Below, piece after piece: positions 15,862-23,257 of a stretch of 64,000 bases of DNA. Origin of the DNA: Rhizobium esperanzae. GTDB lineage: Bacteria; Pseudomonadota; Alphaproteobacteria; Rhizobiales; Rhizobiaceae. The notes under the pieces were generated by a model. It was not told the origin of the DNA, made no database searches, and was given only the letters and a program-made list of their open reading frames with translations. Position 1 is the first letter of the stretch; every line of letters starts with the position of its first letter. The stretch covers positions 1 to 64,000 of the forward strand of contig NZ_JACIFY010000015.1 in assembly GCF_014197615.1 (NCBI RefSeq). The letters are read 5' to 3'. Made by a program: the position numbers and the translations under genes.

Positions 15862-16308
15862 TCAGGCAGCGAGATGCCGCTCGATCTCATCGACCGGCAT
15901 ATTGGTGTAGTCCTTTGCCAATTCCGCTGATATCGCCGCCTGCGTGTCGGCGCTGAGTACCGGGCGTATTGCGCCGAGCGCCTTCGGCGGCGCAACGAGG
16001 ATAATACCGGGGGCGTCCTTTTCATGCGCCAGTTCGTCCAGCCTTTCCGCCACATGTTTCAGAAATTGGGCTTCGGCCTGATCGTGCCAATCCGTCTCTT
16101 CGACGGCGCTGCGGCTGAAGCCGTCGGCGGTATGGCTGCGGCCGGGTTTGTCGGCGCCGAGTTCGCGATCGGGCTCATTCGGCTGCGTCAGTGTTTCCAG
16201 CACCTTCAGGTTCATCAGCGTGGCATCGCCGGCATTCCGCATGATCAGAGCCTTGGCTCCGTTGCAGACCACCACCCATGATTTCCAAGGGATCTTGACG
16301 TCGGTCAT
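15862..16308 (-). CDS. Host attachment family protein
   Basis: 148-residue protein matching the family first named from Agrobacterium as needed for attachment to host cells: WVVVCNGAKALIMRN at the start, ADKPGRSHTADGFSRSAVEETDWHDQAEAQF in the middle and IILVAPPKALGAIRPVL near the end. The fold is related to archaeal release-factor-like (baeRF) proteins. A molecular activity is not established by the sequence. The start MTDVKIPW follows a GAGGAG ribosome site. It is monocistronic, convergent with the PilZ-like gene. Confidence 0.82.
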   Translation of the reverse strand: MTDVKIPWKSWVVVCNGAKALIMRNAGDATLMNLKVLETLTQPNEPDRELGADKPGRSHTADGFSRSAVEETDWHDQAEAQFLKHVAERLDELAHEKDAPGIILVAPPKALGAIRPVLSADTQAAISAELAKDYTNMPVDEIERHLAA

Positions 16309-16430
16309 ATCAACTCCTCGCTGTCGTCGTTCGAAGCGCGCTGCTTCATCGATGAAGGCACAACGCCCGGCCATTGAAAGAGTTCGGGAAAATTGCGGCA
16401 AAATCGATCGGCCCGCGACCCGGCCGGCAC

Positions 16431-16664
16431 TTTCTCTCTGTTCTCTGCAGCCGCGGTAGTTGTGCTTGCCGTGCTGCAGGCCCCTATCGCCACCGCCTTT
16501 CTCCGTGGTGCCATTCTGGGACTGGCGGCCTATGGCACATAAGACACCGGCCGCTCGTCACCAACCTTGTCGACATGGTCTGCGGCACCTTGCTGACGGC
16601 GCTGACCGCCGCCTGCGGATATCTCACCGCCAGAATCTCCGGCCGAAACGAGACTTCGGAATGA
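16431..16664 (+). pseudogene. Decayed DUF2177 membrane-protein gene
   Basis: Two reading frames together give the C-terminal half of a DUF2177 family protein. The first (to a TAA at 16540-16542) reads VLAVLQAPIATAFLRGAILG then LAAYGT. The second, shifted frame reads PLVTNLVDMVCGTLLTALTA then ACGYLTARI to the TGA at 16664. In intact relatives a YDLTNLATL-type segment joins them, so about 30 bp plus the frame were lost at the junction. The N-terminal half is also absent and no start or ribosome site remains. The gene is therefore broken at both the middle and the front. Confidence 0.7.
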
Positions 16665-16749
16665 AGGACCGCGTCCCGATAATGAACATCGGGGCGTCCC
16701 GCTTGGGAACAAAGTTTGAACTCGTTAAAATTGTAATTTTATCATTGAC

Positions 16750-16766
16750 GAATGTGCAAAACATTC
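16750..16766. promoter_or_regulatory. Inverted repeat upstream of the PilZ gene
   Basis: GAATGT-GCAAA-ACATTC is a perfect 6-5-6 inverted repeat in an AT-rich stretch (16700-16770), 115 bp ahead of the PilZ start. TTGACG overlaps its left edge (16745-16750). It could be an operator or promoter element. Confidence 0.35.
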
Positions 16767-16880
16767 ATGTGACCTTGGTTGGGATTAATGTCCGCTTGAT
16801 CGTGATCGAGACCGCCGCTCATCATCAAGACCTGCTTGCTTGTGATTAAAACCCCAAATGCGTCCTGACGGAGAATGTGA

Positions 16881-17282
16881 ATGTCTATGCTCCGCGCCAC
16901 ACACCTTGCCACGGTCAAGTCCGCTGTCTACGACATGCGCTGGGAAGAATTCAGCGTCAAGCGCCCAGCCCGCATCGTCGCCGTGCGCCCGTGCCTCACC
17001 GGCGTCTCCATGCGAAGCTGCGAGATCATCGATATCTCGCAGGGCGGCGCCACGTTCATCGTGTCCACCACCGCCGGTCTGCCGAAACATTATTATCTCA
17101 ACATTCTCGGCCTCGCCTATCGGATCGGCTGCGCCGAGGTCTACCGCCACAAGGAACGCATCGGGGTGCGGTTCATCAACATCATGGACCCAGAGGTTCT
17201 GCGCCGCGTCGTCCGCACCGACTTCCTCGTCGGTAATATGGAAGCGATCGCTGCCCGGCGCGCACCGATCTTCCGCGCGTAA
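16881..17282 (+). CDS. PilZ-domain protein
   Basis: 133-residue protein dominated by one PilZ-like domain: KRPARIVAVR near residue 27, then CEIIDISQGGATFIV (D51-x-S53-x-G55-G56, matching DxSxxG) and YYLNILGLAYRIGCAEVYRHKERIGVRFI. It probably binds cyclic di-GMP or acts as a PilZ adaptor. The RxxxR element is imperfect (KRPAR). A GGAGA ribosome site precedes the ATG. It is a distant paralogue of the gene at 15434. The partner protein is unknown. Confidence 0.8.
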   Translation: MSMLRATHLATVKSAVYDMRWEEFSVKRPARIVAVRPCLTGVSMRSCEIIDISQGGATFIVSTTAGLPKHYYLNILGLAYRIGCAEVYRHKERIGVRFINIMDPEVLRRVVRTDFLVGNMEAIAARRAPIFRA

Positions 17283-17447
17283 ACAGCGCGGCAACAGGCT
17301 GCCGCACAATTCCTTAAATCGGAGCCGGCGTCTTTGCGTCTGAAAGGACGCGCGGCGCCGTCGCTGCGGAAATAATCTTGCTTGCGTTGGTCGTGCCCGG
17401 GCCTATTGTTTCGCCAATTGTCACGATATCCGGGAAACCGCCGTCGC

Positions 17448-18563
17448 ATGTCCGCCTTTTCGCGCTTCACCCCGCTTGCCAGCGCCCTGCCCTCCACAGT
17501 TCCCTTCGTCGGTCCCGAGGCCATCGAGCGCCAGCGCGGACTTGCCGTCTTGGCGCGCATCGGCGCCAATGAAAACGGCTTCGGGCCCGCCCCTTCGGTG
17601 TTTGCGGCGATGCGCGAAGAGGCCGGCAATATCTGGAAATACAATGACCCGGAGAATTTCGCGCTGAGGCAAGCACTTGGCGCTCATCTCGGTGTGGCCG
17701 CCGCCAATATTGCCATCGGCGGCGGTATCGACGAGCTGCTCGGCCAGATCGTCCGGCTGGTGATCGAGCCCGGCGCGCCCGTCGTCACCTCGCTCGGCGC
17801 CTATCCGACCTTCAACTTCCATGTCGCCGGTTTCGGCGGCCGCCTGGTGAGCGTCCCCTACGTCAACGACCGCGAGGATCTCGACGGCCTGCTCGATGCG
17901 GTCAAGCGGGAAAACGCGCCGCTGGTCTATTTCGCCAATCCCGACAATCCGATGGGAAGCTGGTGGGATGCCGAGAGGATCGTCGCTTTCGCCCGGGCGC
18001 TGCCCGAGACAACGCTGCTGGTGCTCGACGAGGCCTATAGCGAAACCGGGCCGGCGGGATCGCTGCCGTCGATCGCCTCGCTGATCGAGCTGCCGAACGT
18101 CGTTCGCACCCGCACCTTCTCCAAAGCCTACGGACTTGCCGGCGCACGCATCGGCTACGTGATCTCGACAGCAGGCACGGCGCAGGCCTTCGACAAGATC
18201 CGCAACCATTTCGGCATGAACCGGCTGGCGACGGCGGCAGCGCTCGCCGCTCTCAAGGACCAGGCCTATCTCGCCGAGGTGGTCGGGAAGATCCACGCGG
18301 CGCGGGAACGGATCGGCGGCATCGCCCGGGCGAACGGTCTTGAGCCCCTGCCCTCGGCGACGAATTTCGTGGCGATCGATGCCGGCCATGACGGCGTTTA
18401 CGCGCGCGCGATCGTCGACGGGCTGATGGAACGCGGCGTCTTCATCCGCATGCCCGGTGTGGCGCCGCTCAATCGCTGCATCCGCGTCAGCGTCGGGCCG
18501 GAGGCGGATATGGCGCTTCTCGGGGACGCGCTGCCGCAGGTGCTGAAACAGATCGGCCGGTGA
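17448..18563 (+). CDS. Histidinol-phosphate-aminotransferase-like PLP enzyme
   Basis: 371-residue fold type I aminotransferase. Visible hallmarks are ANENGFGPAP (substrate/PLP region), NPDNPMGSWW (Asn binding the PLP oxygen), LLVLDEAYSETG (Asp for the pyridine nitrogen) and the Schiff-base lysine in TFSKAYGLAGARIGY, then the terminal Arg motif RVSVGP. HisC and related enzymes transaminate histidinol phosphate or aromatic amino acids. The gene is not next to other his genes, so it may be a secondary HisC or an aromatic aminotransferase. The ATG at 17448 fits the family N-terminus. Specificity is uncertain. Confidence 0.85.
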   Translation: MSAFSRFTPLASALPSTVPFVGPEAIERQRGLAVLARIGANENGFGPAPSVFAAMREEAGNIWKYNDPENFALRQALGAHLGVAAANIAIGGGIDELLGQIVRLVIEPGAPVVTSLGAYPTFNFHVAGFGGRLVSVPYVNDREDLDGLLDAVKRENAPLVYFANPDNPMGSWWDAERIVAFARALPETTLLVLDEAYSETGPAGSLPSIASLIELPNVVRTRTFSKAYGLAGARIGYVISTAGTAQAFDKIRNHFGMNRLATAAALAALKDQAYLAEVVGKIHAARERIGGIARANGLEPLPSATNFVAIDAGHDGVYARAIVDGLMERGVFIRMPGVAPLNRCIRVSVGPEADMALLGDALPQVLKQIGR

Positions 18564-18572
18564 ACGAAAAAA

Positions 18573-18615
18573 CGAAAGAGCCGCGGCCGGTGGAGGATCC
18601 GGTCGCGGTTCTCTT
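18573..18615 (+). terminator. Terminator-like hairpin after the aminotransferase
   Basis: AGAGCCGCGGCCGG pairs with CCGGTCGCGGTTCT around an 8-nt loop, with one or two non-Watson-Crick positions, starting about 10 bp after the stop codon. A-rich before, TCTTC after. Confidence 0.45.
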
Positions 18616-18704
18616 CTCCCGGCGTTGGACGCATCCAAAGCGCCCCGCCAGTCCCCCTCTTTTCGAGGTTGTTGTTCTATCGATATTCTCAGTTGGAAAC
18701 GGTC

Positions 18705-18971
18705 TCAGTGAACCGTCATCCATTCGCGGGCGGCGCGCAGCGCCGCGACGATCTGCATCTTGTCCATGGCGGCGGCCACGTCGGCGCGAAGCTCGGCGGC
18801 GCGGTCGTTGCCCTTGATTGCGGCGATGTTCAGCCATTTGTGAGCTGCGACCAGATCGACGTCGCAGCCGCGGCCGGTTGCATACATCAGACCCATTTCA
18901 CAGAAGACATCGGCGCTGTTGTCGCCACCCATGGTGGCCGTTTCAGCATAGTGCATTTCAAAGCGTGCCAT
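18705..18971 (-). CDS. Sel1-repeat small protein
   Basis: 88-residue cytosolic helical protein. FCEMGLMYATGRGCDVDLVAAHKWLNIAAIKGNDRAAELR is a Sel1/TPR-like unit (LG-x-MY-x-x-G-x-G...A-x-KW), and such units mediate protein contacts. No signal peptide is present, and the chain has room for about one and a half repeats. It is isolated, with a long AT-rich upstream region. The partner is unknown. Confidence 0.75.
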   Translation of the reverse strand: MARFEMHYAETATMGGDNSADVFCEMGLMYATGRGCDVDLVAAHKWLNIAAIKGNDRAAELRADVAAAMDKMQIVAALRAAREWMTVH

Positions 18972-19412
18972 CGGTTTTATCCCTGTTAGCCTGTTTATGA
19001 CTTACCCTGTTTTACCTCCGGGCCTTGCCGTCTATCGCGGCTTGCGGCCCTTGCGGTCCGGCGGGTTTGCCCCGCTCGTTTGATGGGTTCACTATGCCAA
19101 ACGGCTTTCAAAAAACGCCTAAAATGCATGATTAATTTGCGACAAACAAAGTGCAAATGCTTGGTAAATTTGGATTTTTGTTAAACATCAGATGCCTTGC
19201 GAATTAAGGACTTTCGCGCGAATTTTACGAAAGATTCAGATTTGAAAATAAAGGGATCGTTCATCATGAAATCAGCAGGCGATATGGCTGCACGCTCGCC
19301 AGACGGCTTTTTTCTGCCGTTTCTCCCGGATTCAGAGAAGCCCCCACACATATTTACCTTTACGTTCGCGTCAGCTATTTTCGCCGCCATCAGGGGCATC
19401 ATGGAGGAAAAG
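18972..19412. other. AT-rich intergenic region between the Sel1 and DUF2147 genes
   Basis: About 440 bp without a supported gene. The part from 19097 to 19260 is clearly AT-rich relative to the flanks and should hold divergent promoters. An open frame runs in phase into the DUF2147 gene from 19197, but its product would bury the signal peptide, so I treat it as leader. Confidence 0.4.
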
Positions 19413-19751
19413 ATGATCCGCAACTTCGTTCTCGCCGCAGCCATAACAGTGATCGCCGGTATCGCGCATGCCGAGGAGCCGATCGTCGGCAACTGGAAGA
19501 CGGCCGCCGGCGATACGGCGGTGATCGCATCCTGCGGCGGCAGTTATTGCGTGACGCTGAAGACCGGCAAATATGCCGGCCGGAAGATCGGCACGCTTGC
19601 CGGAACCGACGGCAGCTATGCCGGCGAGATTACCGATCCGGCCGCCGAGAAGACCTATAGCGGCTCCGGCAAGATTTCCGGCAATTCGCTGCGGATGCAG
19701 GGCTGCGTGATGAAAGTCCTCTGCAAGTCGCAGACCTGGACGCGGCTCTGA
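19413..19751 (+). CDS. Secreted DUF2147-type protein
   Basis: 112-residue exported protein. The signal peptide MIRNFVLAAAITVIAGIAHA is followed by EEPIVGNWKTAAGDTAVI, the DUF2147 opening (GxWxT). Two cysteine pairs are present (CGGSYC; CVMKVLC), the second near the C-terminal QTWTRL, and could form periplasmic disulphides. The start at 19413 is supported by GGAGG 5-9 bp upstream and by the signal peptide. The function of DUF2147 is not established. Likely periplasmic. Confidence 0.75.
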   Translation: MIRNFVLAAAITVIAGIAHAEEPIVGNWKTAAGDTAVIASCGGSYCVTLKTGKYAGRKIGTLAGTDGSYAGEITDPAAEKTYSGSGKISGNSLRMQGCVMKVLCKSQTWTRL

Positions 19752-20017
19752 AGCCAAAAATACGCCTCCGCAATACGCAGATCAAAGGCATGCCGACGCC
19801 GGCATGTCTCGAACTTCTTTGCGACCCTGCTCGTCGAAACAATCCAAATGGTCGCGAACGGGCTGGAATAGCCCACAGAAACACAGATGCCGCCCGTTCC
19901 CGAGCCGTTAGCCGGCTGACTTCCATGAACGGTGGATGAACCGGTATCTCAGCACTCATTCAGCCGGCCCGTGGCAAAACTCTTCTCACGATAGAGTTGC
20001 GTATCGGGGGCAAGGCA

Positions 20018-20197
20018 ATGGACATGTATATTCTGGCAAGACGCTTCAGCATCATCACGCTGTTTGCGGCGATCTTCGCCTTCACCTTTTCGGCGGTCGT
20101 GGTGCACAATGGCGGCGGCCGTGCGCAGTCGCATTTCGGGGCGAGCTATACCTGCTTGGAGAGAAACGGCACATTCTGCACGCCATCGGTGCAGTGA
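20018..20197 (+). CDS. Small membrane-anchored or secreted hypothetical protein
   Basis: 59-residue protein. Residues about 8-28 (FSIITLFAAIFAFTFSAVVV) form one hydrophobic segment or a signal anchor, followed by a short tail with two cysteines (CLERNGTFC). A GGGGGCAAGG ribosome site precedes MDMYIL. I do not recognise a family. Conserved small envelope proteins of this shape are common in Rhizobiales. Confidence 0.5.
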   Translation: MDMYILARRFSIITLFAAIFAFTFSAVVVHNGGGRAQSHFGASYTCLERNGTFCTPSVQ

Positions 20198-20249
20198 CTG
20201 CATCCGACACCGAAGAGGAAAATAATCGGATTCTGCCGGCGCGCGTCGT

Positions 20250-20277
20250 TTGCTTGTCAAAAACAACTCTCTATAAT
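20250..20277 (+). promoter_or_regulatory. Promoter immediately upstream of the amn start codon
   Basis: A perfect TATAAT (20272-20277) with TTGCTT (20250-20255) 16 bp upstream. Transcription would start within a base or two of the annotated ATG at 20283, and no Shine-Dalgarno is present. Confidence 0.45.
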
Positions 20278-20282
20278 GCGTC

Positions 20283-21785
20283 ATGAACAAACGAATCTCC
20301 CCTTTACCGCCCCTCGACATATCCTCACCACCCCCTTTTCAGCCGCAGAGCTTTGATGATCCGGCCGAGGCGGTGGAAGCGCTGACGGCGCTTTATGAGC
20401 GCAATACGGCTTTCCTGATCAAGAGCTTTACCGAGCTTGCGCAAGGTGCTCCGATCTCCTCGCGCTACCGTGCTTTCTATCCGCAGGTCAGCATCGAGAC
20501 GACAAGCTTCGGCCACGTCGATTCGCGCCTTTCCTACGGCCATGTCACGGCACCGGGCATCTATACGACGACAGTCACCCGGCCGAAGCTCTTCAAGCAT
20601 TACTTGAAAGAGCAGCTGGCGCTCCTGGTGAAGAGCCACAATGTTCCGGTCATCGTCTCGGAATCGACGACGCCGATCCCCCTGCACTTCGCCTTCGGCG
20701 AGGGTGCGCATGTGGAAGCGTCCACCAACGCCTTCATCGACATTCCGATGCGCGATATCTTCGATACGCCCGATCTCAACACCACCGACGACGAGATCGC
20801 CAATGGCGAATATATCCCGCCGCCGGGCGAGCCCTCGCCGCTGGCGCCGTTCACCGCGCAGCGCATCGATTATTCGCTCGCCCGCCTGTCGCATTATACG
20901 GCGACACATGCCGAGCATTTCCAGAATTTCGTGCTGTTTACGAACTACCAGTTCTATATCGACGAATTCTGCAGCTGGGCGCGCAAGCTGATGGCGGAGG
21001 GCGGCGACGGTTACACCGCCTTCGTCGAGCCCGGCAATATCGTCACCCTGCCCGGCTCGAGCGCGCCGGAAACGGATGCGACACTTGCCCGTCTGCCGCA
21101 GATGCCGGCCTACCATTTGAAGAAGAAGGGCCATGCCGGGATCACTATGATCAATATCGGCGTCGGCCCCTCCAACGCCAAGACGATCACCGACCACGTC
21201 GCCGTGCTGCGCCCGCATGCCTGGCTGATGCTCGGCCACTGCGCTGGCCTTCGCAACAGCCAGCGGCTCGGCGATTATGTTCTCGCCCATGCCTATATGC
21301 GCGAAGACCACGTTCTCGACGACGACCTGCCGGTCTGGGTGCCGATTCCCGCGCTCGCCGAAGTGCAGGTGGCCCTGGAAGCGGCCGTCGCCGAAATCAC
21401 CGGTTACGAGGGTTTCGAGCTGAAGCGCATCATGCGCACCGGCACCGTCGGCACGATCGACAATCGCAACTGGGAACTGCGCGACCAGCGCGGGCCGGTG
21501 AAGCGGCTTTCCCAGGCGCGCGCGATCGCGCTCGACATGGAATCGGCAACGATCGCCGCCAACGGCTTCCGCTTCCGCGTGCCCTACGGCACCCTGCTCT
21601 GCGTCTCCGACAAGCCGCTGCACGGCGAGTTGAAGCTGCCGGGCATGGCGACGGCCTTCTATCGCACGCAGGTCAACCAGCATCTGCAGATCGGCATCCG
21701 CGCCGTGCAGAAGCTCGCTGCCATGCCGAAGGAAGCACTGCATTCGCGCAAGCTGCGCAGCTTCTTCGAGACGGCCTTCCAATAA
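20283..21785 (+). CDS. amn: AMP nucleosidase
   Basis: 500-residue enzyme that hydrolyses AMP to adenine and ribose-5-phosphate (EC 3.2.2.4), controlling the purine pool. The N-terminal half has the family-specific region (RYRAFYPQVSIETTSFGHVDSRLSYGHV). The C-terminal half is a purine-nucleoside-phosphorylase-like catalytic domain, with MINIGVGPSNAKTITDHVAVLRPHAWLMLGHCAGLR and the catalytic-site region ALDMESATIAANGFRFRVPYGTLLCVSDKP. Length matches the E. coli enzyme. A candidate -10 box only 6 bp before the ATG suggests a leaderless or very short-leader mRNA. Confidence 0.93.
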   Translation: MNKRISPLPPLDISSPPPFQPQSFDDPAEAVEALTALYERNTAFLIKSFTELAQGAPISSRYRAFYPQVSIETTSFGHVDSRLSYGHVTAPGIYTTTVTRPKLFKHYLKEQLALLVKSHNVPVIVSESTTPIPLHFAFGEGAHVEASTNAFIDIPMRDIFDTPDLNTTDDEIANGEYIPPPGEPSPLAPFTAQRIDYSLARLSHYTATHAEHFQNFVLFTNYQFYIDEFCSWARKLMAEGGDGYTAFVEPGNIVTLPGSSAPETDATLARLPQMPAYHLKKKGHAGITMINIGVGPSNAKTITDHVAVLRPHAWLMLGHCAGLRNSQRLGDYVLAHAYMREDHVLDDDLPVWVPIPALAEVQVALEAAVAEITGYEGFELKRIMRTGTVGTIDNRNWELRDQRGPVKRLSQARAIALDMESATIAANGFRFRVPYGTLLCVSDKPLHGELKLPGMATAFYRTQVNQHLQIGIRAVQKLAAMPKEALHSRKLRSFFETAFQ

Positions 21786-21794
21786 GCCGTTTCC

Positions 21795-22010
21795 TTACCT
21801 GCCGGTCACGACAGGTGCCGCGCTCTGCGCGAGCATCTGCGGCCTGCCGGCGGCAATGTTCAGCCCTGCAATCAGCAGGGTGAAGGCGACAAAGACGAAG
21901 GCGGTGCGCAGCAAAACCTTCCATCCGTCGCTTTCTTCGAAATCCGGCTGACGCTTCTCATGACGGCGGGCCCAGATCTGGTTTGCCAGCGCGATTTCAA
22001 GAATACTCAT
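21795..22010 (-). CDS. Small single-pass membrane protein under a putative ECF promoter
   Basis: 71-residue protein of unknown family. It has a charged N-terminus (ANQIWARRHEKRQPDFEESDGW), one membrane segment (LLRTAFVFVAFTLLIAGLNIAAG, about 33-55) and a short C-terminal tail. GAGGAG sits ahead of the ATG. Its upstream region has the same two-box motif, TGTCGAA-N16-CGAC, that precedes the divergent DGPF/ECF42 operon, so it may be a regulon member or a membrane modulator of that sigma factor. Confidence 0.6.
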   Translation of the reverse strand: MSILEIALANQIWARRHEKRQPDFEESDGWKVLLRTAFVFVAFTLLIAGLNIAAGRPQMLAQSAAPVVTGR

Positions 22011-22044
22011 TGCTATTCTCCTCGACAGGTTTCGACGAAGCCTT

Positions 22045-22071
22045 GTCGAGTGCTGCCGTGCGATTTCGACA
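22045..22071 (-). promoter_or_regulatory. Candidate ECF42-type promoter (leftward)
   Basis: Read on the minus strand: TGTCGAA (22071-22065), a 16-bp spacer, then CGAC (22048-22045). It is 35 bp upstream of the small membrane-protein start. Same geometry as the rightward element at 22103-22129. Confidence 0.5.
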
Positions 22072-22102
22072 GGTGATCAGCACAAAAGATTTTTCCCGAC
22101 GC

Positions 22103-22129
22103 TGTCGAAATGCGCGAGGATCGTTCGTC
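22103..22129 (+). promoter_or_regulatory. Candidate ECF42-type promoter (rightward)
   Basis: TGTCGAA (22103-22109), a 16-bp spacer, then CGTC (22126-22129), 37 bp ahead of the first DGPF gene. ECF promoters typically have a specific -35 and a short CGTC-like -10 with this spacing, so self-activation by the downstream sigma factor is likely. Confidence 0.55.
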
Positions 22130-22165
22130 CAAGGGTATGGAAAACGGCAAAGGAGGCTGCCCGCG

Positions 22166-22522
22166 ATGAAATATCTCTGCCAGGTCTGGTTCGATGGCGC
22201 GATACTCGACGCCATGACCAAAGAGGAAAAGGCCGAACTCGATACGAACTCCCTGAATTATGACAAGGATCTCGTCGACAGCGGACATATGATCGTCGCC
22301 CAGGCGCTGCAGCCGCCGAAATCGGCAGTGACGGTCCGGGTGCGGAGCGGCGAGATGTCGGTGACGGACGGTCCCTTTGCCGAGACGAAGGAGGCGCTCG
22401 GCGGTTTTATCCTGATCGAGGCCAAGGACCTCAATGAGGCGATCCGCGTTGCCGCCGGCATCCCGCTTGCCAAACTCGGCGCGATCGAGGTGCGGCCTGT
22501 CCACGAATTCGGCGCTAAATGA
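22166..22522 (+). CDS. DGPF/YCII-family protein 1
   Basis: 118-residue YCII-related protein carrying the diagnostic VTDGPFAETKEALGGF. The N-terminus is MKYLCQVWFDG. These small ferredoxin-like-fold proteins are the standard genomic partners of ECF42 sigma factors; their chemistry is not established. AGGAGG lies 9 bp before the ATG. It is the first gene of a four-gene operon, 10 bp ahead of its closest paralogue. Confidence 0.9.
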   Translation: MKYLCQVWFDGAILDAMTKEEKAELDTNSLNYDKDLVDSGHMIVAQALQPPKSAVTVRVRSGEMSVTDGPFAETKEALGGFILIEAKDLNEAIRVAAGIPLAKLGAIEVRPVHEFGAK

Positions 22523-22532
22523 GGAGAGACCG

Positions 22533-22892
22533 ATGAAATTTCTATGCCAGATCTGGTTCGACACGGAAAAGAGCAAGCTGGTCCCTCAGAGCGAATGGGA
22601 TGCGCTCACTGAGGAGTGTATCGTCAGCGACAATCGCTGGCGCGAGAGCGGTCACCTTCTGGTGGCGCTCGCTCTGCATGATCCGTCAACGGCGATCACC
22701 GTCCGCCTGCGCAATGGCGAAGCCTCTGCGACCGATGGCCCCTTTGCCGAAATCAAAGAGCACCTCGGCGGTTTTGTGCTTGTAGAAGCCGAGACTATCG
22801 AGGAGGCGGAGACGATCGTGTCGAGTTTTCCGATCCTCAAATATTCCTCGATCGAAGTGCGCCCGACTTACGCCATCCAGGATGGGAAATAG
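22533..22892 (+). CDS. DGPF/YCII-family protein 2
   Basis: 119-residue paralogue of the preceding protein (MKFLCQIWFDTEKSKL; ATDGPFAEIKEHLGGF). The first two copies resemble each other more than the third, suggesting a recent tandem duplication. GAGGAGAG lies upstream. Two bp separate it from the third copy, so translation is probably coupled. Confidence 0.9.
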   Translation: MKFLCQIWFDTEKSKLVPQSEWDALTEECIVSDNRWRESGHLLVALALHDPSTAITVRLRNGEASATDGPFAEIKEHLGGFVLVEAETIEEAETIVSSFPILKYSSIEVRPTYAIQDGK

Positions 22893-22894
22893 CC

Positions 22895-23254
22895 ATGCGC
22901 TACCTCTGCCTGATTTATAACAGCGCCGACACAGACGGGACGCTGGCGCCTGACGAAACCGACGAACTCATCAAGGCGCATTTCGCCTTCGATGAGGAAC
23001 TGCGCCGCGAAGGCATCATGATCCATGCCGATGCGCTGGAGATGCCTGACCAGGCGACAGTGCTGCGCGTTCGCAACAACACGCTGTCGGCCACCGATGG
23101 TCCCTATGTCGAGACGAAGGAGCATCTGGCCGGCTTCTACGTAATCGAGGCGCCCGACATGACCAAGGCAAAGGAGATCGCCGCGCGGATCCCTTCGGTG
23201 CGTTTCGGCGCCGTCGAACTCAGGCCGGTCAGGATGCTGACCTTGCCGGATTGA
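22895..23254 (+). CDS. DGPF/YCII-family protein 3
   Basis: 119-residue member with a different N-terminus (MRYLCLIYNSADTDG) and the signature ATDGPYVETKEHLAGF, where Tyr replaces Phe. It lies 3 bp ahead of the sigma-factor gene and is the copy most similar to the usual single ECF42 partner. Confidence 0.9.
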   Translation: MRYLCLIYNSADTDGTLAPDETDELIKAHFAFDEELRREGIMIHADALEMPDQATVLRVRNNTLSATDGPYVETKEHLAGFYVIEAPDMTKAKEIAARIPSVRFGAVELRPVRMLTLPD

Positions 23255-23257
23255 GGT

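Noticed and set aside
19197..19412. 72-codon N-terminal extension of the DUF2147 protein
   Set aside because: It would place the signal peptide internally; the start at 19413 has GGAGG and a clean signal sequence.
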